Shown here: in pieces, positions 11,301-23,600 of the stretch
Layout of the letters: every line of letters begins with the position of its first letter
Position numbering within the stretch: the stretch's first letter is position 1
Assembly (NCBI GenBank): GCA_932521025.1
Contig: OW051468.1
Span: forward strand, 434,064-498,063
Direction of reading: 5' to 3'
DNA length: 64,000 nt
DNA from: Oscheius onirici
Taxonomy: Eukaryota > Nematoda > Chromadorea > Rhabditida > Rhabditidae
Position numbers and translations under genes: made by a program
Notes under the pieces: model-generated
Seen by the model: only the letters and a program-made list of their open reading frames with translations
The model's database searches: none
Told to the model about the DNA's origin: nothing

Positions 11301-14300
11301 AGACTTGTGTGTGCTTGTCAATCGACCAGCCCTCTCCAACCATCACCGGGGCTGAGAAGACTGAAAATCTCGACTGGGCCAACTGGCTGTGAGCCGCAAC
11401 CAGACGACCACATCCACACCGCTCATTGTTATCCTTCAGGGCTATAAATTTGACGCATTCTCTCTTCTCAAAAGCGTGCTCAATCCATGGTCCGGTAAGT
11501 TTTTCTGACTAAAATTAAGTTATTTACCGAATTACGAATAACTACCAGTGCCCTGGCGAAGAGATTCGGATTCTCCAAGAGAATTTTCGTATTCTTCCTT
11601 GTGGCGTCACCGGACCGCATTGACTGGACACTGTGAATGGTACTGGTGCCACCGCAGACGGAATTTCTCGGCACGTGAAGAGAGCGCCCGAGGAGGGAGA
11701 GACTTCTGGAAACGGAGCTTTTGTGGCCACAACATAGCTGTCTAACTGTCGAGACTGGCTATAATTTTGATTGGAAAACAACAAAAATGTATGAACTGCC
11801 GAGACTGTTGCTACAATTTTTGTTGGATAAACGACATGACGTGTGAACTGTTGAGAATGTGGGTAATGGTTGACTAACCAGAAATTATCAACACGTGAGG
11901 TACTGAGCAAAATTTCAATTAAGCTTCCTTTAAAAAAATGAAAAACACGCATCAAAAAAGGGATCTCTCAAAGACAAATAATCAAGCAGCTTTCACATAT
12001 TTTGTGTCACAGCTGATGAAGAATTTGATCACGAATAGGAAATTTAATTTGGTGTCGGTTCGAACAGGAAAATACACCCCCTCTGGGCTGTTCGAGGGCA
12101 GAAAACAAATAATACTGGACTGCAATATTGGGAGGCTGCAAAACACCTGCCTAGAGCAGATAATCAGGAAACGAGGGGAGAGGGAGGGAAAAAAGGTGAC
12201 AAAATTGATTCGACAGCAATGTTTCCTAGTTTTTCTTCGCTCACTACTGACGAAAACAAGATTGATAATGACGGCGCTTATTTATAGCATCTGACCTAGG
12301 GAAAAGGAGAAAACCACTGTGCAAAAAAAGTGTGAACTGTCGAGACTGTTGCTAAACTTTTGTTGTATAAACGATATAAAGTGTGTGCTGTCGAGTCTGT
12401 GGCTAACAGAAAGTGCTCCAGAATGTCCGAACATCGGTCAGTTACTAGGTCAACAATGGCCCCATAGAAGATAATTATATGAGATCAAAGGCTAGAAAAA
12501 AGAGGGAGAGGACTAGTACTTTTCCCTCTTCTGCAGGTAGATGGACTACCTATATTTACGTGGCTGTGTCGTCAAAAAGGAGGGGAACAGTTGTCGAGAT
12601 TGAGAGAGTGAGAGCCACAACAAACTATATTAATAGCCATGGTGGCTATCAGCTGAGAGATTCGAGAGAGAAAGTGAGAGATGACCACCATCTTTGGTGA
12701 TATCATAGGGGACGGGAATTTGTTCAAGGACGAGAGAAAATTTTGGTGTAATTTGCCAAAAGAGAGAAATTTATGACATTTTGAAGTTAAGAGAAACGAG
12801 AATTTTCTGTGGGAAACTTGGCGTTACAGAGCCAGAACCGAAGCAATGGGAATGGCAGAACAAATGTTTCTGATCAGGGGAGAGTCTTTATAGCTTTAAA
12901 CGTTGAGATGTTGTGTCTAACTGCCGAGTCTGTAGCCCCAAAATTGTTGTATAAACGACATGATGTGTGAACTGTCGAGACTGACATTTCTAGCACTCCA
13001 ACTGTAATTGTAAGAAAGTGCACTCAGTGAGCGTGATCTCACCTGTCCGAAATCCTCATAGACTGTCTCGTGGACCTTTTTCGACTGTACATCCTTCTCT
13101 CTAAAGACTTGAGGCATCGCATTAAGGAATAAGGAAGGACAAAGAGTAAGCCACCAGACTCATATCTCAAGACAAATGACTCGAGATAATGAAATGGCTC
13201 AAAGGGTTTTTTGTGGGGCTCCAAAAGAGAGAATATGGTGTAAGTAGAAGCAGTAAACAGATGGACGGATTAGGGTCGGCTCCAGTCCCGAAAGTTTTGG
13301 TTTTCTGCTCTTTTTGTGGTAGTTTTAATTAAAGACACGGGGAAGAGAGGTAAAAATGGAATGGGAGATTAGCCCGTGATATTTCAAAAGAGTGAAGGCT
13401 ACGTGGGTAAACGACACGAAGTGTAAACTGTCGTATCTGTGGCTCAATTTTATAAGACCACAACGACGTGCCTGCCTAACAGTTGAAACTATAGCCAAAA
13501 TATATTATGGGAAAACGACATAAAGTGTGAACTGATGAAGCTGTGGCTAAATTTTTCGACGGGTTAGAGTGCAAAAGTAGCTTCAGGAACACCTAACTGA
13601 ATAGAGACACGACCTATTGTGTTTTGGAGGAAATTGTTCGTTTCCTGTCGCCCTGTCCTCTATTCTATTCAGAGAGCCTCTATTCCACTTCCTTCATCGT
13701 CATCCAACTTGTGAGATACTATAATCATGTGCCAAGATCTAGGTGTTTTTTAAAGAAGCCTGGGAAGTCGAGTGGAAAAATGTTGTTATGAGAGATCTTC
13801 GAACAGAGTGACTACAGACCTTTGATCATCTAGAAGTCTAGAGTGCTTAGCTTAAAATAGTAAGAAAGAGAGACAGAGAATTTGTCACTAAAATGTTGAT
13901 AAACGACATAAAATGTGAACTGTCGAGTCTGTGGTCTCAAGAAAGTGGCCACAACGACGTAACTGTCGAACTGTCGAGTCTGTGGCTAAAAGAAAGGTTG
14001 ATAGACAGACTAATTTCAGTCAAAATGCGGGATACGTACCTGTCTTTCTTCTGAAACATAGCTCTCCTATACTGTACGGAATGTACTTGAAAATCGACAT
14101 TGGCTCGACTGCGAGCCGCAGCCGCAGCAGCGCTCATTTTCTCGCACTCTCTCGCACGGCTCGTTACCCAGCCCGGCAGCTCTCGCGTGTGAGAAAAAGA
14201 ACTACATTTTCAGATGTGGGAAAGAGCTATCGGGAACATTAATCTTGGGTTTTCACCCGTCATAACTCGCCAACTGCCTACCTTTCATTTCCCGGCTCGT

Positions 14301-14466
14301 CTTCTTCCCCATCGTCTGAGCGCGTATCCAGGAAGAATTCGGCTCCGCCGAACCTGAAAACATTGGCAAATTGGGTTTAAAAAAAATCTGAAAAATACTC
14401 GTTCACTGGCGGACTGACGCATGCTTCAGTGTCCTCTCCGCTACCGTAATCCCAGTGGCTGCTCAT
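5352..14466 (-). CDS. TRPM-family cation channel
   Basis: Exons, in transcript order: 14399-14466, 14282-14353, 13043-13100, 11546-11705, 11266-11508, 10996-11141, 10812-10958, 10527-10712, 10417-10486, 10318-10376, 10173-10262, 9788-9914, 9438-9746, 9101-9277, 9011-9046, 8587-8897, 8161-8491, 8033-8119, 7786-7941, 7680-7745, 7497-7640, 7085-7449, 6968-7044, 6860-6895, 6665-6767, 6464-6623, 6371-6422, 5748-6205, 5352-5573; roughly 1,500 residues. The N-terminal TRPM homology (SLOG-like) region is clear ([30 protein letters not shown]), followed by ankyrin-like helices, S1-S6, the pore ([12 protein letters not shown]), the TRP helix (VWLFQRY, LPPP) and a C-terminal coiled coil. No alpha-kinase or NUDT9 domain follows. 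Relatives (TRPM6/7; worm gon-2 and gtl genes) pass Mg2+ and Ca2+ across the plasma membrane. Two oddities: exons 3 and 4 do not share phase, so a small exon may be missing in 11.7-13.0 kb, and the pore exon at 6665-6767 lacks an AG acceptor. Confidence 0.93.
6241..6320 (-). pseudogene. tRNA-like relic (Ser/Leu-type), intronic
   Basis: On the minus strand it shows an A box TGGCCGAGTGG and a B box GGTTCGAATCC at tRNA spacing with room for a long variable arm. The two acceptor-stem halves do not pair, so it is not a normal tRNA. It lies in the intron between TRPM exons 6371-6422 and 5748-6205, in the same direction as the gene. Confidence 0.6.
9950..10023 (-). pseudogene. tRNA-like relic, intronic
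   Basis: The minus strand carries an A box TAGCCGAGTGA and a B box AGTTCGATTCC. No seven-base acceptor stem forms and the anticodon stem is imperfect. It sits in a TRPM intron (between exons 10173-10262 and 9788-9914). Confidence 0.55.
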
Positions 14467-15724
14467 TGTCCAGACAGTGTCATGCTACAAAAAATTGAAA
14501 TAGGCTAGAAGCGAAAGTAGAGGTGAAGAAAAGTAAGAGAAACGGAGATAGTCAGGATATGGCTGTCTAACTGTCCAGTATGCAGCTAAAACTTTGTTTG
14601 ACATGACATGTGAACTGTCGAGCCTGTGGCTAAAACTTTAGAATCTACAGCAAGTTTGGTCTAGTTGACGTAAATTGCAGTAAAACCAAAAAGAGACTGA
14701 TCTTATGAAAACATGTAGCCCTGGATTCGCACTTTCGCGTCAGAATTCAATAAAATGAACTGAAAAGAGTGACGGAAATCCTCTTCCCAAGTATAGAAAA
14801 GATAAACATTCACAATTAACAAAAATCGAAAGAGATCTTCTGGGAAAGTCTTTGGGGGAACTGCGTTCAAGGTCACTTTCGGAACGTTGTCAGCTGTCAA
14901 CAGTGATTAAAAACGAAGCAATTTTTGAGCTCTTTTTCATATGCGAATAGCCAAGGATTTACGACTGGAAAGGGCAGAACTTGAAAGGTTGGTCACACTT
15001 AAAATCTATACACTCTGACCGTCTTCATTTTACTGTCTGTTCACGTGAATGATAAGTTCCTATTCGGTAAAACGATAAAGGGCAACAGAGATTGTGAGCT
15101 GTCGAGACTGTGGCTACAAAATTGTTGAACAAACAACATGAAGTGTGAAGTGTTGAGACTGTGGCAACAATTTCGGTGAATAAACGACATCAAGTGTGAA
15201 CTGTCGGGACTGTGGCTCGTCAAAAAGATTTCCAGATAGAGGTTAAAATCGATGCCAAAGGGTAGATGAGAACGGAAATTCGGGAATTGACCGGATTATG
15301 TGTGTTTCGCGGTTGCAAATCCATCAACTGTCGACCGGTTGGGTTTCGTGGGGCCTGGAAGAGCGAGAGAGACAGAGAGACACGCATATATTTCGGGGAA
15401 CAGGGGTACAGATGTTAATTCAGTCAGTGAAAAAAGTCCTCCTGGGAAGATTGTCATCTGGAAGAAGGTCTTTTTTTCAGGCACAATTACTCTTCCCCTC
15501 CGAATGTTGCAAGGTCCCTCAGAGCCCTGTAATGAGATTTCAAAGACCTAAATGATTTGAGGGCGCGGATTGGATTAGAAGTACTTTCTCTCTTCATTTG
15601 GGTAAGTTACGGAACAATTAAAAAGAGCAGTAGTTTTTCTTTTGATCCAGAATCCTCTGGCCTCTGCCGCACAGTATCTCCTTCCCGTCCCCTTGATGAC
15701 CAGACAGCGGGCAGACTCTTCGGT
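14467..15724. other. Intergenic region upstream of the TRPM gene
   Basis: No coding exon recognised. The upstream region of the minus-strand TRPM gene lies here. Left-arm repeat copies occur at 14565-14635 and 15095-15215, the latter being the last good copies before the repeat disappears. The remainder has open frames without splice or motif support. Confidence 0.5.
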
Positions 15725-15960
15725 TTAATTACCCAAGTTTGAGGTATTCAAATGCTTCCGACCCTGCTCATGTAGAGGTTGAAAGAAATTTTGGAACAGC
15801 TTTCCCTTCAAGGGAAGGGATCAAGACACTGGATTAGTCTAGACAGGACATGACAAGTCTTCTCTGATAGTCTGAAGAATCGTCAGTCGATGCTTCTGCT
15901 ACTCTTCCTGCTCTACAGCTGCGCCAATCTGCTCTCGACTACTGCCAGTAGGTCTACCAA
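15725..15960 (+). pseudogene. Duplicated promoter plus signal-peptide exon, truncated copy
   Basis: This segment is a near copy of 35337-35552. Shared parts include the ACCCAA-TTT-GAGGTATTCAAATGCTT region, the TGATAGTCTGAAGAATCG leader, and an exon (ATG at 15890, exon to 15947) encoding a signal peptide starting MLLLLFLLYSC. The donor GTAGGTCTACCA is also kept. Downstream there is no match to the second, Gly/Lys-rich exon of the 35 kb gene, only CT-rich simple sequence, so the copy looks truncated. It could still be transcribed, because the upstream region is the best conserved part. Confidence 0.65.
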
Positions 15961-17650
15961 TCGTCCTTTGCCTCTCTGTCTCTGTTACTGTTATTGTCAC
16001 AGTTACTGTCTCTGTCTGTGTCCCTTCTTCTCTCTGTCCAGATTTTATGGTCTTTTTGTTCAGAGAGACAGAGACTATGAGTTCAATAGTCAAGACAGGG
16101 AACAGTAACAGTTACTGTGCCGTCTCTACGAAACGACTGTGTATCTACTGAAACTGCTGACCATTACTGTAACTCTTCCTCACTACAGTAGTTCAGTAGA
16201 CAAGAGAGTGACCGAGAGAGTTACTGTTACTACTGATAATTGTCTCTCTCACACCGCATCGTCTGAATTACTGACCATGGCTGAAACTGAACTGAAAATC
16301 TCTCACCAGTAGTTCATTAATCAAGAGTGAGAAAAACAGTTACAGGGACTCTCTGACTCTCAGATTCTTGTTCCGGCCTTCCATAATTTCCTTTAGAGCC
16401 AGTCAGTGCTGGCAGCTGATAGCCTAGAGGAACCTTCATTAGTACCAGGTGTGACCTTGTTTGACCACTGCCCTCTGGTTGTGACCGGCTGGCCCCGACT
16501 GCTGTTGTCAGAGAGAGAAAGAGAGCGAGACCCAGTCATATATCGATCTGCCAGCCACTCCCCCTCTACCGACGCGAACCGGGGGTCGTTTGGCCTTTTG
16601 CCAAGTGAAAGAGATGGGTAATCAGTCTCTCCTTATTCTTACTCTCTGTTCATTGTACTTCAGTAACCCTCGACCTGATTTTCAGGGTCTTTGAGAGTCA
16701 TTACTTTGACTCTCTGTCTCTCTCCTCTGAACAGCAGTAGAAGGTCATTAGACCAACTGATCCGAACACCCAGCTGGGTATCTCTGTCTCTTTCTCTCTC
16801 CTAATGAATTTATCGATCAGTGAGAGTGTGACTCTCTCTCTCTCTCTTCCGAACACCTCGGGGGCAGTCCGTGCCAATCTCTCTCTCGCTCCCTTTTAAG
16901 CACTAAAATCGATTGAGCAATCCATCCCGGTCGTGTTTATTTGCACTAGGGAACAAAGGCAACAAAAGTAGATCGGACTCAGTGAAGGAGAGAGACAGAA
17001 ACTCCTTGACTTTTGACCCGTTTCCCGGTGACTCTCTTTTCCTGTTCAGTTTACTGACTACTCTCTGTCTCTCTCGCTATCTACTGATCAGTTCAGTAGT
17101 CCTGCCTATGAGAGAAAGAAAGAGAGTTACAGTAAGACTGACAGTCTTTTACAGTAACTGTCTCTCTCACTATCATTTCTACTGACCTACTGAATGTCCC
17201 TCTATCCCTTAAAGTAATGGTCAGTAGTCCAGTATTGAAAGACTTTTTGTCCAGTTCTTGACTCTTTCAATGTAACTGTCTCTCACTACCGTATACTTAT
17301 AATTACTGTAACTGTTTGTCTCTCCAGTAGTTACAGTAGTCCACTCAATGAGAAAGGGGGACAGTTACTGTAACAGCTCTACTGAATACTGACTGTCTCT
17401 CTCACTACCGTATACTGACCACTACTGTAACTGTTAGGTCAATAGTCAAGACAGACAGTAATTGAACCTTTAGACTCTCAAAGACTTGTCCCGGCTTCAA
17501 ATTCAAAAAAGTGTTCGCGCCATTTTGGGCAGCGACAGTTTAGGTCGAGGTCCGCTACAGTGTGACCTTCCGCTCATTAGTTAAGGCTTCCCTGACCGTT
17601 ATCTTTTTTTTTTTTTTTTGCAAAAATTAAAATTTCAGGGTAAATTAGAC
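15961..17650. repeat. CT/GA-rich and CAGTTACTGTAAC-rich simple sequence
   Basis: No exon recognised. The stretch is built from short words such as CTGTCTCTC, GAGAGACAG, TTACTGTAACTG and CAGTAGT repeated irregularly on both strands; the CAGTTACTGTAAC words are self-complementary. A T-run at 17606-17620 and an acceptor ending near 17638 precede the next start codon. Confidence 0.6.
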
Positions 17651-20600
17651 ATGACGACGCTGGAGGAACTTGACGAGATTTTCCGCGAAGGCGTGATCCA
17701 AGTGATCCGACACTTTTCGCCGGAAAAGAAGAACATCGTCGTGCCGGAGGAATGCTTCAGGGAACTGAAGCAATGTGTTCGGGAAAATGTAAGTTTTTTT
17801 AGCTTTAAATTTGTAGGGACAGTTGGCTCCTCTACCAACTGTCTTGTTTATTTTGCGCTCACTCTCTTTCTCTTGCAACAAAGCATAGGAAACTTCTCGA
17901 CAAATAGATCACTACCGTCATTTGATCCTTTTCTTGATATTTTATGAAGAAAACGGTGAAAAATCCTTGAAAATCACGGGTTTTTTTCAGACCTGTAAAG
18001 TCCGAGACGTCCTCGCATCCTTTTGGGCCAACATTCACCTTTTTTCTTTTATTTTTGGCCTTTTTTTATACTCAAAACTCTGAAAAGCTCGTATTGCATC
18101 TTTGACAAAGAAAATACTAAAGAAAACGATTAAAATATCTAAAAAATCAATAAGCTTCTTGTCTTCTATGGCCAGAGGCGTTCTCACATCTACTGTCTCA
18201 AATTTTGTCATTTTTTTCCATTTTTGGCTTAGACTTTGAGTAAAAGTTCGTATTCTACGGAGAAAGTACTGAAATTTGAGTGAGAAAGCGTGAAAATGGA
18301 AGATAAACGTCGAAGAAAGACCCTTGGCTAGAAGAAATCCAGATTCCTCTTGTTTTGGCTTGAATTACTCGTTTACTCGACCGTTCTATTTAGTTTATGC
18401 CTTTTCTTGCTCCTTTTTATAAAAACGAGTGTTAAATAAGAAAAAAGGTGGTGGCTACGAGACAACAAACAAAGTTACACTGCAGATCTTGCGTGCACCT
18501 CGTGGTTTTTTGGAGAGGGCCTTGACACATGAGCTCCGTCTACCTTCCAGCAGCGGTAGTAGCCAGGAGAGGAGAGGAAGCAACGATTCAGGTTGGTTCT
18601 TGACGAAAAAAACTTAAGATTAGTCTGTATCGCTTATCGACGCCAAGAGATGGCCTTCACCTTTAATCTTCGTCACGCATTGCGCTGATTGGCGTCTATT
18701 GCACTTTTTACGGGTTTAGAGCAAAAAAATAGAGAAAACGAAAGTAAAAACGGGTCCATTCGATAGAAAAAAAACGAGCTAAGAATTTTCAACTGTTTGA
18801 ATTCGCGGACAACTTTCAACGCAGTTTGTGCGGGAACCCCCGAATTACAAGCAACCTTTTATTACGTAGTTTTCTCTCGATTTCTCTCGTATTTTCCTCA
18901 TTTTTTGTTGCACTTTTCCGAAGAAAACAGGTGATTATAGAGTAGAGCAGTGAAATATAAGCAAAACCATGCCGTCGGTCTAAAAAAACAGCGAACAGTG
19001 AAAAAAACACTGATAAACAGTTCTTAGCGCTTCCTATCGATTTTTAAATGATTTCCTCCATTTTTTCATCAAATCAGCTGAAAAATGTCACAAAAAAGCA
19101 TGTTTTTCAGTCGAAGACGAAGAATCCCGAATGTCGTGCGATGCCTCGTCCGAAGGAGGTCGATCCAACGACGAGGACGCTTCTCGCTCTTCCGGTAAGC
19201 TTTTTCTGGGCATTTTCACTCAACATTTTGCATTTTTAGCCATCGAAAAGATCCACAAATCGTCTTCGTCGAATTCGCTGCCAGAATTCAAGGGCAGTCG
19301 TCAGAAAATGAGCCGTGCCAAGAGGCTACAGGTCAGTATTCTCTTTTTTGACCAAAAAGGGGCGGAACGGCTGTATAGTGTTCTCCCAAGGCCCTTATCA
19401 GTCAGATGAGACCATTTTTGACGAAATTTCTTCAGGAGCTCCGTGCACATCGACGCAAGACGACCGAACACGACAAATTTTCCGTCATCAGTCAGTTTTT
19501 AGTCCTTTTTATAGTCAAAATCGAATTTTTAGACTGTCCAAATGAACGAGACTTCCCGAACCATTTCTTTGACTGGTACACGGACGAAGTCCTCAAAGGC
19601 GGCGAAATTTCCTTCCTCTACCACAAGATTATCAACACGGCCAGGCATTTCTTCGAGAGAGTGACGTTTCCGATGAATGTGACGGTAAGATTTTAGTTTT
19701 TTTGCAAAAAGGCAAAAAAGATACGGTACGGGTGTTCGCACGGTTAATTGAAGCAGCGACGAGCCTTATTGCTTTGCTAATCGTGGGAGAATGGACCATT
19801 TTATCAGTTTTGGGGCAAATTTCGTTGCAAGATGAAAAATGGCCACAGTCAAGACAATTAGCCAGCTGTTGGCCAAAGCTAGCAATAGCCAAAACAGTTA
19901 GACAGCTTGTAGGAAAAAGAAAGAAATAAACGGGCAAAATCCGAAAAAAAAAACTTGAACTAATGCCTTTTTCAGAAAATACTGTCGGAATTCCTTCGCG
20001 AGCACGGCGTCCTCAGCTACCCGACCCTAAACGGCTTCTACGAAAACACGGATCGCGGTCAGCTCAGCGTTGAACAGCGCGTCCTCGAGATGCAGCTACA
20101 GATCCTCCTCGACCTCTACACCGTCCAAATCGAAGCCGAAACGAAGCCGCTTTACGCCGAAACCAGAGCTCTGAATCTTCCCGTCGAACTTGACGATATC
20201 TTGAAGAAGTTGCGCTTCATCTACATTGCGACAGATGCGGCCACGATGAAAAATTTCCTGGAGGAGCAGGTTTCCGACAAGTTTGTCACTTTTTGGCACC
20301 TTTTTAGCATAATTTTCAGCTTCAATCACATAATTCCGCAGGAAATTGCCAAGATTTTTGACAAACTCTGCATAAGCCTGCCGGCAGACCTGGAAGAGCA
20401 TAATCCGAATCCTAATCCCTGGGCTGTAAGTTTTTCTAGTTTTCACAACTGTCAAGACAGTTAGACAGCTTGTAGGAAACATGTAGCTACAGTCAAGACA
20501 GTTAGACAGCTTGTAGGGAAAGGATAGCCACAACCTAGACAATTAGAAAGCTTCTGCCTAAAAAACAACATTTCGTTCCAGGCTGACGATTACAATCCCT

Positions 20601-23600
20601 GTTCCCGTCGTCTCAGAGCCCGCGACGAGACGAACAGTCAGCTGATGGCCATGCTCGAAGAAAATGCTCCCGGCTCGGAAAGCAGTCTGACGGCGAAGGA
20701 AAATGACAAGAAGAGGAAGGAAAAGGCCGAAAAAGAACGAGCCGAAAAGGCCGTTAAAAAGGAAGAATCCAGCAGCTCACAGGAACAAGTAACACCGGCA
20801 AAACGACGTGATCGAAAAGCTGAGAAAATGATTCCCGAGACGCCGGACGAAAAATTACAGCCCAAGGTGGAAGAAGAGCCGTTTACGGAGGTATACTTGC
20901 TTTTTGAACCCTATTTTTGTTGGAATCGAGCCAAAAAAGATTAGCTGAACACGTGGAACGGGGGATAAGAAAAGTTGGGAAAAAAGTAGGCGGAAGGTCT
21001 TTAGAAACAGTTTTTATTCAATTTTTATAATTTCCCGCTCAAAAGTCACTTTTTCAGGTAGTCAAGCAGACGCCAATTGGAAAACTTCGTGCTCAAGGCT
21101 CCCGACGTGGCGCTAAGCGACTGAGTGAGCTGGTTAAACTGAGGTTCGTATTATTTTCTTATGGGCTCGGAATTTCTTGGAAAATCACATTAATTCTGTG
21201 TTTTTTTTTGGCAAAACAGGCGAAAAGTTTAGCTACAGACAAAACTTTTGTTAGGCCAAGATAGTTAGACAGCTTGTAGGAAACAGTAGCAGGAGTCAAG
21301 ACAGTTAGACAGCTTGTAAGGAAAAAGTAGCCACAACCAAGACAGACAACTTCTGCCTCGAACCGAACATTTTACTACGGCTCAACGTAAAATTTTACAG
21401 CGAGGAACGAATACGTCCGTCCCGAGCCGCTGCTTTGGCATCCGAGAAAGCCAACAGAGCCATAATGTCGGTAAGTGCCTTTACTAGACTTTTTTCCAGA
21501 GTTTATCGAAAAAAAAGCTTTACTTCTTACCTCAAAACCCCATTTTCAGGCCACTCTGGCTCCAAATGCCTCAAAAGAGACGCTCTTCGCTCTCCATACC
21601 CCCTCACCGAGGCCACAACGAACAGCCAGAGCGAATCTGATCGAGAGATTCAATCAGGTATGGGCTGGGCCATAATTATTATAGATGACCCGTCGCAAAA
21701 TTCGGAAATTGGATTACTGCTCGCAATTTTTCGGCGTAGCCGAAATTTTTTTTTCAGAGTTACCCTGTGAATAACTAAATTCCTGTGATTTTCATACCAC
21801 TATGAACGATCGAGAGACTGCTGAAGTTACGCTGTGAACGAGTGAGAGACTGTTGAACTTACGTCTGGACGTTATTTATGTGATTGAATGTATCTCGAAT
21901 GAAAGAAATTGTGTATGTTATGAATGAAATGAATGAAAGAGTGTTCTGTCAAGAAGTGTGAAAGAGATAGCGAGTGTCCAAGTGTCCCTCTTGGAACTGT
22001 TCATTTTCGGTAACTGGACGAGAGTGGGTAGGGGGCCTTGGAGGTATACTATCAGTGGGTCTATATCCATCTTCAATCGAAGCAAATGTATCCACGATTC
22101 CATCGTAGAATGATGGATGAATCCAGTTCATCCGGATGAACATGTAGGCATCCACTGTTTGACTCTCTCCATACTCTTTGGTTTTATGAGATATTAGGCT
22201 GTAAATAGAGATAATAATGTAGATTTGGGTCTTTTATAACCCTGTAACAGTATCCAGTTGAAACTTGCGTTTTGGAGAATGGCTGTCTAGCTCGACGGAT
22301 GGCTGTCTAACTGGCGGTCGTAGCAAATTTTTTTTTATTTATTTCAATTTTCTTGGCGAGTGTTATAGCAAAGTTGGCGACCCTTCATAGAGTTTCAAAA
22401 AAAAATTTGAGCTCGAAATATGCAGAAATGGCTCTGTTATGGAAATTCATAATCATTATGAATTTTTGGCTTAGCAATTCGTGACACTCTTTCATTCATT
22501 CCATTCATAACATACACAATTTCTTTCATTCGAGATACATTCAATCACATAAATAACGTCCAGACGTAAGTTCAACAGTCTCTCACTCGTTCACAGCGTA
22601 ACTTCAGCAGTCTCTCGGTCGTTCATAGTGGTATGAAAGTCACAGAAATTTAGTTGTTCACAGGGTAACTCTGAAAAATTAGCTAAAATTTCGATTTTCT
22701 TTTAAATTTACCAGTCGCAAATTTCGAAAAATCTCTGAACATTACCCCTCGCAAATTTTTCTCCCATTATGATTTCAGCCCATATCTGGATTCAATAGCA
22801 GCGCTAGTACGACTCCAGTGTCTGGCAGCGGAAAGAGGGCCAGGAAAACGATAGATGTTGTGGTGGACGAGGTCGAGGAGCCGCAGAGAAAGAGAACCCG
22901 CAGCTCGAATTCGGTAACAAGTCCGGCCGTCTCGCCCGGCTCGAAGCAGGTCCCGGGACTGGGAAAGGAGCAGCTCTTACAGTAAGATTTGTAGTCTTTT
23001 TGAATGAAGGAAAATGGCTGGTTACGGTAGAATTGGTTTTGTTCCAGGAGTTTCGAGAGAAATTTTAGCTGCTGGATCGATGAATATGTTGCAAGACCCA
23101 TTCTTATGAGTCCCGTCACGATTACAGCTGGTCCCGTCACGAACTTTGACCCAATTTGCGTGTTTTGCATTTTCGACTCTTTCGTCACAGAACCATTTTT
23201 AATCGATTCAGCGTGAAATTTTACTCCAGTTACGTCTATTCCGACGTCGGCGATATTGGAAAATTGAGAGGAAAAGGCTGAAACTGACAAATTCGTGACA
23301 GGGACCAACTTTTTTATTCGTTAAAAAATGAACTACCGTAACCTCCAAGCCTTTCCCTCCCCTTTCCACCTCTTCAGGTGGCTTTCCCGGCCAAAAACTG
23401 AACGAAATCTCTACTCTCTCCCTCAATCAGTGATCTTACAGATACAAGAAGCGAATGTGCGAAATCTCGAAGCAGAGGACACCTACAGCCTCCACAGGAG
23501 CTCAGACCCGTGCTCGAACGAGCCTTTTCGACGATGATGAGGTCATCCTCGAGAAGCCGAAAGTCGACCAACGAAGTATCCAAAAAAATCGAACTGGGAG

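Larger units (their letters stand above)
1..15220. repeat. Left-arm domain of a modular short interspersed repeat
   Basis: A repeat with core AACTGTCGAGTCTGTGGC recurs in about twenty clusters between position 20 and 15,220. It has two forms that share the core and an upstream ACGAC: one reads ACGACATAAAGTGTG before the core, the other GGCCACAACGACGT plus CTGTCT. Units are separated by 15-25 bases of AT-rich spacer, so clusters look regularly spaced. Plus-strand copies: 24-92, 654-724, 3025-3105, 5600-5735, 11154-11223, 11735-11870, 12328-12405, 12910-12990, 13395-13550, 13890-13995, 14565-14635, 15095-15215. Reverse copies: 1283-1370, 2486-2615, 3519-3620, 4686-4815, 7978-8012, 8531-8565, 9299-9425. 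They sit in introns and intergenic DNA, never in exons. Confidence 0.85.

Noticed and set aside
11938..12294. 118-codon open frame on the plus strand
   Set aside because: Lies in a TRPM intron on the opposite strand, with no recognisable domain, no splice partners and no coding character; kept as chance.
1..15220. CRISPR-like interpretation of the regularly spaced left-arm repeat
   Set aside because: Both orientations, two repeat forms, AT-rich similar spacers and location in introns of a eukaryotic genome argue against it.
21949..22155. Open frame inside the 21.7-22.8 kb element as a transposase
   Set aside because: Only 68 codons, no catalytic motif; the element appears non-autonomous.
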